NCBI GenBank assembly: GCA_033980235.1
Contig: CM067065.1
Location: forward strand, 4,060,847-4,124,846
DNA: 64,000 bases
Reading direction: 5' to 3'
Source of the DNA: Diadema setosum
Taxonomy: Eukaryota > Echinodermata > Echinoidea > Diadematoida > Diadematidae
Shown one piece after another: positions 1 through 10,519 of this stretch. The position numbers and the translations under genes were made by a program. Positions within the stretch are counted from its first letter, which is position 1; each line of letters begins with the position of its first letter. Below the pieces are notes generated by a model. It ran no database searches. It was not told where the DNA came from and saw only the letters and a list, made by a program, of their open reading frames with translations.

Positions 1-187
1 TGCGATATACAACAGATATGAGCACAATGTCTGTTTTTAATTTCTTGCTCTTGTTATAATTGTCCTACCTTTCCCTCCCCTCCCTCTTACCCCTTTTCTG
101 TGAATCCCTCATCCGGTCCGCTTTTTCTTGATACATTTCATCTCATAAAAAGTTTGCGGTTAAAGAGAGAAAGACATATACGAGAGA

Positions 188-188
188 G

Positions 189-235
<47 letters not shown>

Positions 236-236
236 G
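188..236. repeat. (GATA)n microsatellite
   Basis: About twelve tandem GATA units preceded by GAGA and followed by a purine-rich GGAGGGGGGAGGGAG stretch. Reading frames across it give only serine/tyrosine/leucine low-complexity peptides. Bases 1-540 otherwise show nothing gene-like. Confidence 0.95.
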
Positions 237-563
237 AGAGGGAGGGGGGAGGGAGATTGAAGAAAGAACCACGCTACTATCAAGGATCCATGCATGATTA
301 CGTTTTGTTGCTCTGTGTGTGCGTGTATTCAGGGTGTATGTATGTGCGCAATATGCACTGCAACGCACGCGTTGTTGTTAATAATAGAATTATATTTTGT
401 TGACTTATTCTTAGAATTCTAAACGTGCCGTCTTCTTTTTCTCCCGGTGATGATGAGATCAAAGTAGAAAAGCAGGTTTGTGTTTTTTTGACGCTTTTGA
501 CAGAAAGCAAACATGTGGGTGAATTAACAAACGACGAATTTCCATGTCTATAGGGGTGCTGTT

Positions 564-724
564 CATTATTCCGAAGGTTGGTTATTCCGAAGGTTTCTTA
601 ATCTGAAACACACACATTTCCTACACCTAGAGGTTCGTTAATCCGAAAATGAAAAAAAAAGGTTCGTTAATCCGAACATATGTGGCGTTATTCCGAAGGT
701 TCGTTATTCCGAAGGTTCGTTAAT
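564..724 (+). repeat. 16-bp unit array, left arm part 1
   Basis: About eight degenerate copies of TTCGTTATTCCGAAGG or the TTAATCCGAAAATGAA variant. The array stops abruptly at TTCGTTAATC, where an L2-like LINE tail begins, and resumes in the same phase at about 2262. Confidence 0.85.
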
Positions 725-837
725 CAAAATCTCTTGGAAAAGCATCCTCCATTGATAGTTTCAAAAAGAATCTCAAGACATATATTTTTAATTTGAATTG
801 AAAATATTGTATACCTGTATGTATAGTATGTGTACGT

Positions 838-1050
838 ACACTGCAACAAGTCCGTGTTAAATTTTCGGTGCTCATTTATGGTGTTAAATTAACACCTCCT
901 GGTGTCATTTCCAAATTTTAAACTGTTTTTTGAAGAGTTTCTTAGTAACTGCACTTCCAGTTGATTTTTAATTTAAACAAGACGATCAAGAATCTTACAT
1001 TGAAATACTAGATTTTTGAAAAAATGTGAAAATAAATTTACACCAAAGTA
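838..1050. mobile_element. GGTGTT-hairpin MITE, truncated copy
   Basis: It starts ACACTGCAACAAGTCC and matches the first 210 bp of the full copy at 1578-2112, including the shared TTGAAGAGTTTCTTAGTAAC stretch, up to 'TTTACACCAAAGTAA'. It then switches to unrelated sequence, so its right end is missing. Confidence 0.8.
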
Positions 1051-1066
1051 AAAAAGGTCTGCGAGT

Positions 1067-1116
1067 CTGCGCAGTTTAGGGTACCAAGTGGACGCGTGTG
1101 ATTCGCTCGTTAGTTG
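1067..1116. repeat. 50-bp dispersed repeat, copy A
   Basis: It is a close match, in inverse orientation, to 12882-12931. The shared core is GGTACCAAGTGGACGCGTG followed by TGATTCG. It is not part of the flanking MITE and its origin is unknown. Confidence 0.7.
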
Positions 1117-1440
1117 CCTAGTTCGTTTGCAGATGAAATCTAGCTTGTTCATAAAAAAAGGAAGATCCGCATTATAGACCGATGTGGTGTTTCGCAACCA
1201 TTTGAAAGTTAACAAAAGAATCTTATTCGTTCCCGAATATTTATAATGCAGCTCTCAGTATAATGTGAGGAAGCAGACTCGCATGAACGACGTTCAACAA
1301 TAAGCATGTTCATAGCAGCAGAATGTTGTACTTTTGGCAGTTGTTGATATGCCTATGAGGCAGACTGTACAAGAGATTGTTGCAAAAATCAATGCGAGAC
1401 ATAGCCAGTGTCTGAACATGTCTCTGGGTTGTCTTTTGAC

Positions 1441-1577
1441 TCAGAAATTAACGGATGCTGCAATTTGGTGGAAAGTAAATGAAGCTGATCTGCACACGTT
1501 GTTCACATGAGTCTTCAAAGACAGATTGTGGTAAAGAATAATACCCAAGTTCCTTGTATCTGTTGAGCATTGCATAT
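1441..1577 (-). pseudogene. L2/CR1-like LINE ORF2 fragment, post-RT region
   Basis: The minus strand encodes 'TRNLGIILYHNLSLKTHVNN' followed by VCRSASF, matching the conserved segment after the reverse-transcriptase domain of L2/CR1 LINEs (pattern xNLGVxxDxxLSxxxHVxxVC). It is cut at its upstream side exactly where the MITE at 1578 begins, so the MITE inserted into the LINE. No intact frame extends beyond it. Confidence 0.65.
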
Positions 1578-2112
1578 ACACTGCAAAAAGTCCGGTGTTA
1601 AATAGTGAACACCAAGCTGGTGTTAAAGTTTCGGTGCTCATTTATGGTGTTAAATTAACACATCCGGGTGTCATTTCCAAATATAAAACTGTTTTTTGAA
1701 GAGTTTCTTAGTAACTGCACTTCTTGTTGATTTTTAATTTAAACAAGACGATCAAGAATCTTACATTAAAATACTAGATTTTTGAAAAAAAATGTGAAAA
1801 TAAATTTACACCAAAGTAACACCAGCTGGTGTGGTCTCTTATTGAAGCTGGACGGGTGTTAAACCATTGATATCAACACCAACAAATATCAAATCAACAC
1901 CATGTGGTGTCATTTTTGAATTAACACCAGTACAGTGTCAAAATATTACCAGGTACAATGTCAAATTAACACCACGAAGTGTCAGGTGAACACTTTTCAA
2001 CACCATCACAGTGCATTTTCAACACCTGTGGGTGTGGTCCTTTATTGAAGTTTGACCGGTGTTAGAACTAACACCCGTGGTGTTAAATCTAACATCGATG
2101 TTTTTACAGTGT
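1578..2112. mobile_element. GGTGTT-hairpin MITE, full copy (535 bp)
   Basis: The ends are ACACTGCAAAAA-(gap)-CGGTGTTA and, inverted, TAACAT-(gap)-TTTTTACAGTGT. Both sides carry ATAT, consistent with a 4-bp target-site duplication in the LINE piece. The interior is a string of short hairpins made by alternating AACACC and GGTGTT (for example AACACCAGCTGGTGTGG and AACACCATGTGGTGT). Superfamily not assigned. Confidence 0.8.
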
Positions 2113-2262
2113 ATATAGGACTATTGTTTGTTGGTTTATTGTCTTATTATTTTCTATGATACTGTTGTAACGTGACACAATATGTACTCTGTTCTATAGC
2201 GCCTTGAGTATCTTTTTTAGGTAGAAATGTGCGCTTTATAAGAGTCTCACTATTATTATCAA

Positions 2263-2460
2263 TCCGAAAATGAAATAGGGTTCGCTATTCCGAAGGCTCG
2301 TTTATCCGAAAAAGAAATAGGGTTCGTTATTCCAAAGGTTCGTTACTCCGAAAATAAAACAGGGTTCGTTATTCCGAAGGTTCGTTGATCCGAAGTGATA
2401 TAGGGTCCGTAACGAACCTTCGGAACAACGATATTTTTTTTTCGGATTTTCGGACTAAAG
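2263..2460 (+). repeat. 16-bp unit array, left arm part 2
   Basis: It continues the array interrupted at 724, with the repeating pair 'TCCGAAAATGAAATAGGG' and 'TTCGTTATTCCGAAGG'. At about 2408-2440 one unit is inverted (AACGAACCTTCGGAACAACG), giving a local hairpin. Confidence 0.85.
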
Positions 2461-3555
2461 CAGAATACCAAAGGAAACGCATATTTTGTTGGATTATTCC
2501 CCCATTTCAAGCATAGAGCATGTTAAACACAGCGGCCTTTGATTCATCCATTTAGAAAATTGCGTTTTGGAGAACGGCTGCTTAGAAAAGTTGTATCCTG
2601 AATCACGCTCAATCGGAAGATCCGTGGTTATTTTGGGGGCGTGTCCATGACGTCATGGGGTGAAAGGCAAACCCGGAAGTATCACAAAACAGCCTAAGCT
2701 TACCAATGCATGCTCTCGATGAGAGCATGATGTCGAGGCTCATACCCCGAAATCCCAAGACATTTTTTATCAGAATGTCACAAAAAATGAAATAAATTGT
2801 TTTCTACTTCAAGTCTCATGTGAAATCACACATTTCCTCGCTTAAGTAGAGTCTGTTACGTGTTATTTAGGCCACGAATACAGAAGTTGTCAGGCCTAGT
2901 GCCTGTACGATGGTGCTTCGTAGTCGATCAGTCACATGCATGCGCCCATCACCGGCCGCGTATGTCGCAGTGCAGTAGCCTCCGTGTATCAAAGAGCGGA
3001 GAAGCCTGAGCTCCGTACCTCTTTGGTACGTACAATGTATTATATCAGCAGCTTCTCGGTAGTACTACAGCTGTGTACGCCATATACATGTATTTAGCGA
3101 GACAATTTTTTTTTTCGCGAATCGGGACTTGCCAATAATTTCGCGAGTGCTTAAATTCGTGGTTGTGGAGTACACTACGGAAGGGGGAAATATATACGGA
3201 AAGAGAGTTAATATTTTCTCGTGTTTTTAAATTCGCAAAAAGCACCAGGTTCGCGAAATTGGCGAAAATTAAAAGAAAAGAAAGAAAAAAACTCGCGAAA
3301 CATTCAGCGTACGTGGATCGCTAATACTATACCACGCAATCAATGCGCGGACATCGGCTAAGTCGAAGTCTTGACTAGGCCGGCCGGCCTATCTGGTGAT
3401 GAAATAAACGATACAGAGCACTGCGATTTTCATCGATATTGATAAAACTTTGATGGACTCGGTGAAGTAATGAATGGATCGTGCAGTGAATTTGTGAGGG
3501 TACCTAGCTCTAGCTAGATAGAATGCTGATGAGCTGTGAACGGGAGTACGGAGTG

Positions 3556-3742
3556 AGTTAGCCCGACCAGACGCTGTAAGTACGCTCTGCGAATACCTGT
3601 CGCGACGTACCTACGCACAGCGACTGGGCTGTGTATAGTTAGGAGTGAGTGTGATGTGATAAGATATGACAATACGTAGCCGACCAGATGCTGCGCTACT
3701 TACAGCGACTGGGCTGTGTTCAGTTAGGCCTACTGCTGCTCT
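3556..3742 (+). repeat. Imperfect direct repeat
   Basis: Two copies of a block containing CCGACCAGAYGCTG and CAGCGACTGGGCTGTGT then AGTTAGG, at about 3563-3645 and 3678-3728. A third, diverged relative of the GACTGTGTATAGTTAGG end occurs at about 16127-16143. Confidence 0.6.
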
Positions 3743-3781
3743 GAAGTACAAGATCAAGTCAGCACTAAACTCGGTTCATTT

Positions 3782-4225
3782 TCAGTTCAGAATTAAAAAA
3801 AAAAAAACTCTTACCCATCTAAATTTGAAGTCTACCTGGCATTGGTCCTGCGTCACCAACATCGTCCCCTGGCCTGCCGTGTGGCAAGGGCTCGTACTGC
3901 CAATCTCCACTAAGTCCGTCCGCTTCAACCGGACCGCCCTGGGCCTTCCCCACCAGCTCGCCCGTAGCGTCTCCCTCCTGCGCCCCGCCGTGCGGCTCGT
4001 CAGCAACATCTCTACAACTTCACCAGGGTCATCATCACTAGTTTCATCATCGTTATCATCACTAGTGTGCACTGTATCACTCAGTTCATCATCGCTCCCA
4101 CATTCAAATTCCACCAAGAAATCATCCTGATCATCACTGCATGGCCTTAACGTACGATGTCGTGCATTATCGAAAAACAAACTTTCAAAACTTTGTATGC
4201 AAATACTATCTACATTGTACAACAA
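3782..4225 (-). pseudogene. Acidic ORF inside the foldback element
   Basis: A 147-codon frame on - (4225 to 3782). Its N-terminal half is rich in D/E/S (about residues 29-67: DDQDDFLVEFECGSDDELSD, then DDNDDETSDDDPGE), followed by a basic, GC-rich half. This segment is much more GC-rich (about 60% at 3840-4000) than its surroundings, which argues that it was once coding or captured. The ORF runs into a poly-T stretch at its C-terminus, so it is not intact. No family is recognised; it may be the remnant of an element-borne gene. Confidence 0.35.
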
Positions 4226-4492
4226 CTTGTATGATATAATGCATGCATTATGCGCGCGGGGGCCTGCGGCGCTCGAGACCTTGCGCGATACCTTTTACCC
4301 CATGACGTCATCGGCAAAGCCTCGAAATTTACGCTGTGACCTAGATTTCAGGGGGGGTGACAGGTGTAAATTTTCAATATCCTCTAACTCCACTTCAAAA
4401 AGACCATTTTAAACGATGTAAACGACAAATTGTTCTATATGTCCCACTCTTTGACTTCATATATAATTTTATATCTTTAGTATTCCCCTTTA

Positions 4493-4773
4493 ACGAGCCT
4501 TCGGAATAACGAAGCTTATTTTATTTTCTGATTAATGAACCTTCGGAATAACAAACCCCATTTCATTTTCGGATTAACGAACCTTCGGAATAACGACTTT
4601 TCGGAATAACGAACTTTATTTCATATTCGGATTAATGAACCTTCGGAATAACTAACTCTATTTCATTTTCCGATTAACGAACCTTCGGAATAACGAATCT
4701 TCGGAATAACGAACTTTCGGAATAACGAGCTTTCGGACTAAAGAACCTTCGGAATAACGAACCTTCGGAATAA
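4493..4773 (-). repeat. 16-bp unit array, right arm (inverted)
   Basis: About seventeen units of CCTTCGGAATAACGAA and the ATTTCATTTTCGGATTAA variant. It is the reverse complement of the arrays at 564-724 and 2263-2420, so the segments could pair as a long stem. Confidence 0.88.
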
Positions 4774-4774
4774 A

Positions 4775-5575
4775 TTGGTATGAAGTTATGTGTATGTGTG
4801 CGCGCGTGTATACTATTACTGTGTTTGTGTGTGTGTGTATGTGTGTCCGTGTACTTTTTTGTGTGGTCATCCTGGTTGTGTCTAGAGATTAAAAAAAAAA
4901 GCTCTTTTTTTTTCGTTTCGTTTATTTATTTGTTTATTTTTTTATTTATCTTTTTTTTTGTCAAGCCCAGCAAAGATTCCGCCAACGGCTGTTTTATAAC
5001 ATGTCTGGATCCATGTCCGAATAAAAACACACAGATAACTTAATCAATCAGCTCACAAAAATAATACATAGACATCCAATGCCTGGCTATACTCATTGAA
5101 ACAACATGTTAATATCCGGGCATGCTCATTTTGTTGTTACTTCTTTATGAACCTACTTGACAAACAGATCCGCTTTCAAAGAAAGAGATTCAAGAGCTTG
5201 AATCCCAAGAAGTGCCCTTAAGTATTAAAACAGTATCATGTGTTTTCTGTGAATGTAAAAAACGTCTGGCTATATACCCATTGGAACATCATGCTAATAT
5301 CCGAGCATGTTCATACGGTTCTTACTTCTTTATGTCAGTTAAGTAGGTTCCTACTTGACAAACAAATCTGCTTTGACCGAAAGAGATTCAAGAGCTTGAA
5401 CCCAAGAAAAGCCCTCAATCATTGAAACAGTATTATCTGTTTTCTGTGAATGTGAAAAGGAAAATGCCACAGCTGCGTGGTTTTAATGCATTCTTGAAAC
5501 TGCCATGTTTTCAAGCATTCTCAAAATTCATATAATTCATGTAATATAATATTGTATAAAATCCGGTGTATTGGA
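4775..5575. other. Repeat-rich spacer
   Basis: It holds a TG-rich stretch (4785-4870) and an imperfect direct duplication: 'AGAGATTCAAGAGCTTGAA' occurs at 5185 and 5383, and the flanks (TTCTTACTTCTTTATG, CTACTTGACAAAC) also repeat about 198 bp apart. No gene is seen. Confidence 0.6.
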
Positions 5576-5582
5576 CCTCTTC

Positions 5583-5898
5583 AAAGGGGATGACTGGTAA
5601 CTGATCAGTGGGAATCAGTGGGAATGCTGGGGGATGATTGTTCCATCCTTGTGGGATTCATATAAGAGTACAGTATATTATTGTTGTGTTAACGATTGCC
5701 CCGTCACTGTACAGGCATGCTAACATGGAAACATTAAACTGCACATTACTTCAATATGAGACCATTCTGAAGCAAATAATTTTACACAAAAATAGATATA
5801 TAATGTACTCTTATTAAAATGAATCCCACAAGGATTGGAACAATCATCCCCCAGCATTCCCACTGATTCCCATTGATCACTTACTAGCCGTCCCCTTT
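5583..5898. mobile_element. MITE with ~100-bp inverted arms (316 bp)
   Basis: The left arm begins AAAGGGGATGACTGGTAA and the right arm ends with the inverse TTACTAGCCGTCCCCTTT. Complementarity continues through GGGAATCAGTGGGAATGC, TGGGGGATGATTGTTCC and TTGTGGGATTCAT to AAGAGTAC. No target duplication is clear. Confidence 0.85.
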
Positions 5899-5899
5899 A

Positions 5900-6894
5900 A
5901 ATGAAGCGAACTATCCGCCAATGATAAAATGTAATGTAAACCGGTAAAACGAAAGCTAATTTAAAAAAAAAAAAAATGTAGAAAAGTGTAAATCAGAACT
6001 GAGTACTATATAAGAGATTCAAACCGTGTACCCTTCTTATTAGTTTTACGCAGTTGTACTACATTTTCCCCTTTTAATTCCGCAAAGGAAAGCAAAACAT
6101 AAGTCATAACATTTGAGTATGATTCTTTATGAATTATTCGTATCATATTTGATTAGAGCCTGGACATGCCTTTTCGAATGATTTCTTTTTTTTATTTCCA
6201 TCAATCTTTACGCAATATCTATTCGCTCATCCCATGCATGTCTATAACATTTGATATGTATCGCCTGTCTTTATAGAAAACTAGGGATGGCAAAACATCA
6301 CACCATCAATAAGTTAGAGCATAAATCCCCCTTCCAAAGAGTTTTTTTTTTTCTCTCTCTCTCTCTCTCTTTCTCATTGGACACTCGTTGGGAGCAAAAC
6401 GTGTTAATTCTGGACGCCAAGCGAAGTATATCGGATGGCAGTCTGATGAATCCGTGTGGCCCGGCCCGTAATCCTCATCGGGTAATCTTGCCTCATCGGA
6501 TTGTGTACCGGCTGACATGTCTGACAGTCACCTGAAAGTCGACCAACACAAGTAGAATTCATGGGACTACGATCCAACACATTTCGGTTGGTGGCCAGAA
6601 GCGATTTACTTTGCTTCCGATGAGTGACCGATGTGAGAGAAAAAAAAAAAAACTCTGTGGAATGAGGGTATTAGAGAGTGAATGGGTATATAATGCATGA
6701 AACATTAATTAATCTTCTCTATGAGTGTGAGGCAGATCCAGTTTGGCAGAAAAGGACGGCTACGGCTCCAATCTCTAAAACCTCCTCGGTCATTGTACAA
6801 GGAAACCATACAATAATATTCTTTTACCTAATGTAATAGTCTGCTACCTTTAATGACTGATGAATATATTATGACCCTTATCCGTTTCCCAAAT

Positions 6895-6895
<1 letters not shown>
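5900..6895. other. No recognised feature
   Basis: AT-rich sequence with a CT run at 6352-6372. A moderately GC-rich block at 6395-6600 contains short frames, including a 70-aa minus-strand frame rich in charged residues, but has no splice pattern or family that I recognise. Confidence 0.5.
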
Positions 6896-6896
<1 letters not shown>

Positions 6897-6942
<46 letters not shown>

Positions 6943-6943
6943 C
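6897..6943. repeat. (TA)n microsatellite at element boundary
   Basis: A pure AT/TA run that directly abuts the left terminus of the 2.94-kb inverted-repeat element. Confidence 0.95.
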
Positions 6944-9881
6944 TGAAGGGGTCGGTGCATTATAGTGTTAACCCACACTTTGGTGAAAAATGAGTTACAT
7001 GCATTTACACCATCCTGAATCACTGCTCTATAATCTCCCTAAAAATGTCATCTTGAAATTTAAGCAATAAATGGGTTTTTAATGCAGGCATCTTTTTGCC
7101 CCGAAAATTAATCACATCTTATAGGCAGGAAAATAATGCTAAGCCACACTTTTCAAGATGGCGACCTCCATGGTAGCAGACAGAAGGGTGTCATAAAAAT
7201 ATCTAAATTTGAAGATTGAGGAAACGTTTTTATCTACAAAAATGAGTGATTCTGATTCATAACATAACTTGTCCTCTTCTACCAGTAATGAAAATGGAGA
7301 TGAGGTAAACATTAATGAAATTTTAAGAATTTAATGAGTATTTTTGTCAATTTTTGTACTGTCGGGGTTAGCACTATTTTCATGCTAATTCTGCTGATCA
7401 TGACATTTTTCGCCAGTTTTTTTATTTTTGTTGAACTTATCAAGAAAATACCACAATCACTGGTTTTAGGAGTATTTTAGCATTGTGCATTATGACCTAT
7501 AAGAAAATTAATCAACATTCATAGTCTGTCCCAGCACCTTAAAGTTTCATTAGTGGGTTAGCACTTTATTCATGCTGACATTTTGCTTCAAAAGGAAAGC
7601 TTCCTCAAAAATAATCAGTAGTTAAATAACTGATGAAATATATTCAAAATATAAATCTTTATTTGTTATGTGTGTGTTTTTTTTTCATCAAAATGGCTTA
7701 TTATAATAAGTGTATTGTCTCTAAATTTAAGATGTTTTCCCGATGCAAGTGTGATCTGAAAACGTTTATAAAAATATGGGTTAAAAAAAAATGTACGGAT
7801 AGCTGGATGTTTGGACATGTGCCTTATCTGTTAGTAATTCTTACAGAGTTAGATCACTACTGAAACAACATTTGAAATTGTCATTGATTAATTTGTAACT
7901 TCTTTTGAATAAAATGCAATTTTGGTATGCTTTCACAGCCATATCTAGGGGATTAGCTATAGACAGTCGAAAATGGATGAAAACAAAATGCATTTTTAAT
8001 ATCGATTAATTTACCTCAAATTTTCAAAAAAAAATCCTGCCACTGTCAATACAGGTGTGCTTCCCTGTAGTTTCTTACATAACCGAGACACGATACTTAC
8101 ATGTTTAACATCCTTTGAAAGGATGTTACATTTATGACAGAACTGCAAACATTATTTTTCAAATCTAACGCTGTCGTATAAAATTCATAGTTCCACGTGG
8201 TTGATACCTCTGTACGGTTTCTCAATTCAAATCAATAAACGTTAAAAGCAATCAAAGCGGAATTTAAAGCATCAATGCTGATAGTATAGTGTTTTTTAAC
8301 GTAATTTAATTGCGAGTCAATAGCTCCCTTTTTTCCACTACAGAATTTACCCTTTAAACTCGGTATTTATCATGCATTTTTATGAAGAAGTCTCCATGTT
8401 GGAAAGAAAATATATTTGCTGCATGTATTCTGTTACAAATTTCTGAGTTATTTTTTTTCACAGGGTTGTTTTCAAGATTAATTTACAAAAAGAAAGTTTC
8501 CTTGAAATTAATTTGGAGATTTGTGATTGATAAAACTATTGAAAGCATATTATAGAGTTTTCACTTTTTCGTGTATGTTTTGTCACCGTAACAGCTTTGA
8601 CATGAGAACATTTTTTTTTCTTGTTCCTAAATGATCTTCAAGATCCAAATGTAGTCTGAAAACGTGCATATGGGGTAAAATGCATGTGTATAAAACACCA
8701 ACTTGGTATAATACGTAGACTACTTTGGTCTTATTCGGCACATTGGATTTCAGCATGTATGGTTTGTCCAAATATACGAAATCTGTAAGTGTTCAGACTT
8801 CCAAAGAGATTTTTCCCAATTTTTAAAACTTTTCTCTTCATGGATTTTTGGCCATTAAGAGTTAGTCATTCATTTTATGATAAGAACTTTCCTGCATAAT
8901 TTCACACAGTCTGCATTTTAACGAACATGAAGGAGGAGGATTCATTGAGGCATGTACAGTCATAATTCTCATGCAACACTATTTTTTTTTTGTAAATTCG
9001 TTGTCATACAAAAAAGGATTTTAGAGTACTATTGGTGATTTTGATACCCTAAATAAGAAAACCAATCTAGCTAAACAATGCCTTAATGTCTAATCTATGG
9101 TATTTTATTCCCTTTAACAAAAGACATGATAATCTCTGGAAAAATGTTGATATCTACCATTTCACTTTATTTTCTCTGATCTAGATACCCTAAATTTAAA
9201 ATGCGTTGTATGCATAATGCTGAAGAAGGGACTCTTTCCCTGCTTTTAGGTACACGGAAGATGTAAAATCCTCAATGAAATATAACCCCTCCCCCCAACA
9301 AATCATAATATTATTTTGTATGACACTGAATGCTTTTTCTTTTAAAAGTTGAATTGTTGAAATTGTTTAATATCCACATTTCAAGATGTCTTTATGCGTA
9401 CAATGATTGATTCTGTGCGCGTGTTTGCGTCTAAAATATATGCAAAGTTTGTCTTCATAATTCACACAGATTATACAATACAGACAGTTAAAAACAAGTA
9501 TATCTTATTTCAATTTCACGTCACAAAGGAGAGAAACTCAAATATTACATTAATTTTCCATTTTTAGCGAAGAGATATTAATATTTTATGAGTTTTCAAA
9601 AAATAAAGAGTATTTGTATACACGACGGATTTGGCTGCAATAAAGTGCTAAGCCACAAATTCAAAATGTGACTTAAAAAATCCTCTTAAATCCACCAAAA
9701 TAACAGGGTAGTAAATTTCCCCAAGACACTATTCAATCTTGAGTATGTAAAGGTTCATATACGAAAAAATTGGCCTTCTCGAGTCATTAACCTGATTTAT
9801 GGATTTTTTTCAAACTTTCAAAAGCGATTATCTCAAAATGAACATTGTGTGGGTTAGCACTATAATGCACCGACCCCTTCA
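6944..9881. mobile_element. 2.94-kb TIR element, apparently non-coding
   Basis: The ends are TGAAGGGGTCGGTGCATT-ATAGTG-(T/C)-TAACCCACAC and its inverse; 34 of 35 terminal bases match. It lies between a (TA)n run on the left and ATATATACATA on the right. The interior is about 70% AT with only short frames (75 aa on + at 7633-7860, 62 aa on - at 8583-8768), neither recognised. Related internal blocks recur: GTGATCTGAAAACGTTTATA near 7751 and GTAGTCTGAAAACGTGCATA near 8652, and the motif GTTAGCAC seen in the terminus recurs at 7367 and 7557. A large non-autonomous DNA transposon is likely; superfamily not assigned. Confidence 0.8.
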
Positions 9882-9893
9882 AATATATACATA

Positions 9894-10138
9894 TGAAGAG
9901 TTTGTTTGCAAAAACCGATAAGTCCATATTTGCCAAATGGAGATATTTGCGATTAAAGGTCAAGAAAAATAACGAGAATAATACGAAAAATTGTGCTTCT
10001 TTTGACCATAACTTCAAAAATGTACCTTTATATGTAGTGACCAATATATCATTTAAAAGGGATTATTTTGTACTTTATGACAGAGAGCGTACTTCAAAAT
10101 CTTCAAAAATGGACTTATCGGTTTTTGCAAACAAACTC

Positions 10139-10142
<4 letters not shown>
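9894..10142 (+). mobile_element. TA-microsatellite MITE copy 1 (249 bp)
   Basis: The termini are TGAAGAGTTTGTTTGC-AAAAACCGATAAGTCCAT and the exact inverse. The interior contains TTTGCCAAATGGAGATATTTG, GGTCAAGAAAAATAA, TGACCATAACTTCAAAAATG and TACTTTATGACAGAGA. It lies 12 bp from the right end of the 2.94-kb element and is followed by (AT)n then (TG)n. No protein is encoded. Confidence 0.92.
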
Positions 10143-10172
<30 letters not shown>

Positions 10173-10196
10173 CGTGTGTGTGTGTGTGTGTGTGTA
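10143..10196. repeat. (AT)n(TG)n compound microsatellite
   Basis: A run of AT followed by a run of TG, directly after the MITE end. Confidence 0.95.
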
Positions 10197-10239
10197 TTCC
10201 CACTTTTGCATTTTCTGAAATCGAAATTGCTCCTGAATG

Positions 10240-10352
10240 AAGTTCAAAGGATCGAAGACGGAAAGAAAAACAAAACATTTGGACGGAAATTCAGAAATAC
10301 TGATCTACAGTGGTTGATTGAAGGCACTAAGCACATCATGAACAGGGACTGA
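10240..10352 (+). other. Unrecognised coding-like remnant with (AAAT)n tail
   Basis: In one frame this encodes a charged peptide ending 'TDLQWLIEGTKHIMNRD' then TGA, followed by an AAAT microsatellite (10399-10450). An A-rich tail after a coding-like end would suit a retroposed fragment, but the source is not recognised. Confidence 0.25.
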
Positions 10353-10398
10353 AATAGAATGAAATAGATAGATGAATGCCAATAAATAAGTAAATGAA

Positions 10399-10402
10399 TG
10401 AA

Positions 10403-10449
<47 letters not shown>

Positions 10450-10450
10450 A
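10399..10450. repeat. (AAAT)n microsatellite
   Basis: About twelve AAAT/AATA units. Confidence 0.95.
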
Positions 10451-10519
10451 ACAAATAAATGACACACACACACAAAATGACTTGTTAGCAGCAAGCTCTA
10501 TACGTAAATGTGTCATACT

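Larger units (their letters stand above)
727..2262 (+). mobile_element. L2/CR1-like LINE 3' fragment with nested MITEs
   Basis: Bases 727-801 encode, in one frame ending in TGA, a peptide ending SFKKNLKTYIFNLN, the characteristic extreme C-terminus of L2/CR1-group LINE ORF2. Bases about 2190-2262 read TATAGCGCCTTGAGTATC then GCGCTTTATAAGAG and an ATTATTATT tail, the usual 3' end of such LINEs. The two parts are 1.4 kb apart because other elements lie between them: a partial GGTGTT-hairpin MITE (838-1050), a LINE piece of opposite orientation (1441-1577) and a full GGTGTT MITE (1578-2112). The whole block interrupts the 16-bp array of the foldback arm. Confidence 0.65.
560..4773. mobile_element. 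Foldback-type element with arms of 16-bp tandem repeats
   Basis: The unit TTCGTTATTCCGAAGG and variants such as TTCGTTAATCCGAAAATG are tandemly arrayed at about 564-724 and 2263-2420 on + and, in inverted orientation (CCTTCGGAATAACGAA), at about 4493-4773. Arms made of short tandem units pointing inward are typical of foldback elements; the TU elements described in sea urchins are built this way, and the resemblance is an inference from architecture. The left arm is split by an L2-like LINE 3' end and MITEs (about 727-2262), so two arrays belong to one original arm or to two nested elements. The interior (2420-4490) holds an acidic reading frame and short direct repeats. No clear target-site duplication is visible at 560/4773. 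Confidence 0.65.

Noticed and set aside
138..368. 76-codon frame with repeated SIYLSIYLS
   Set aside because: It is the translation of the GATA microsatellite; similar S-I-Y-L frames at 28418-28984 and 39708-39962 are rejected for the same reason.
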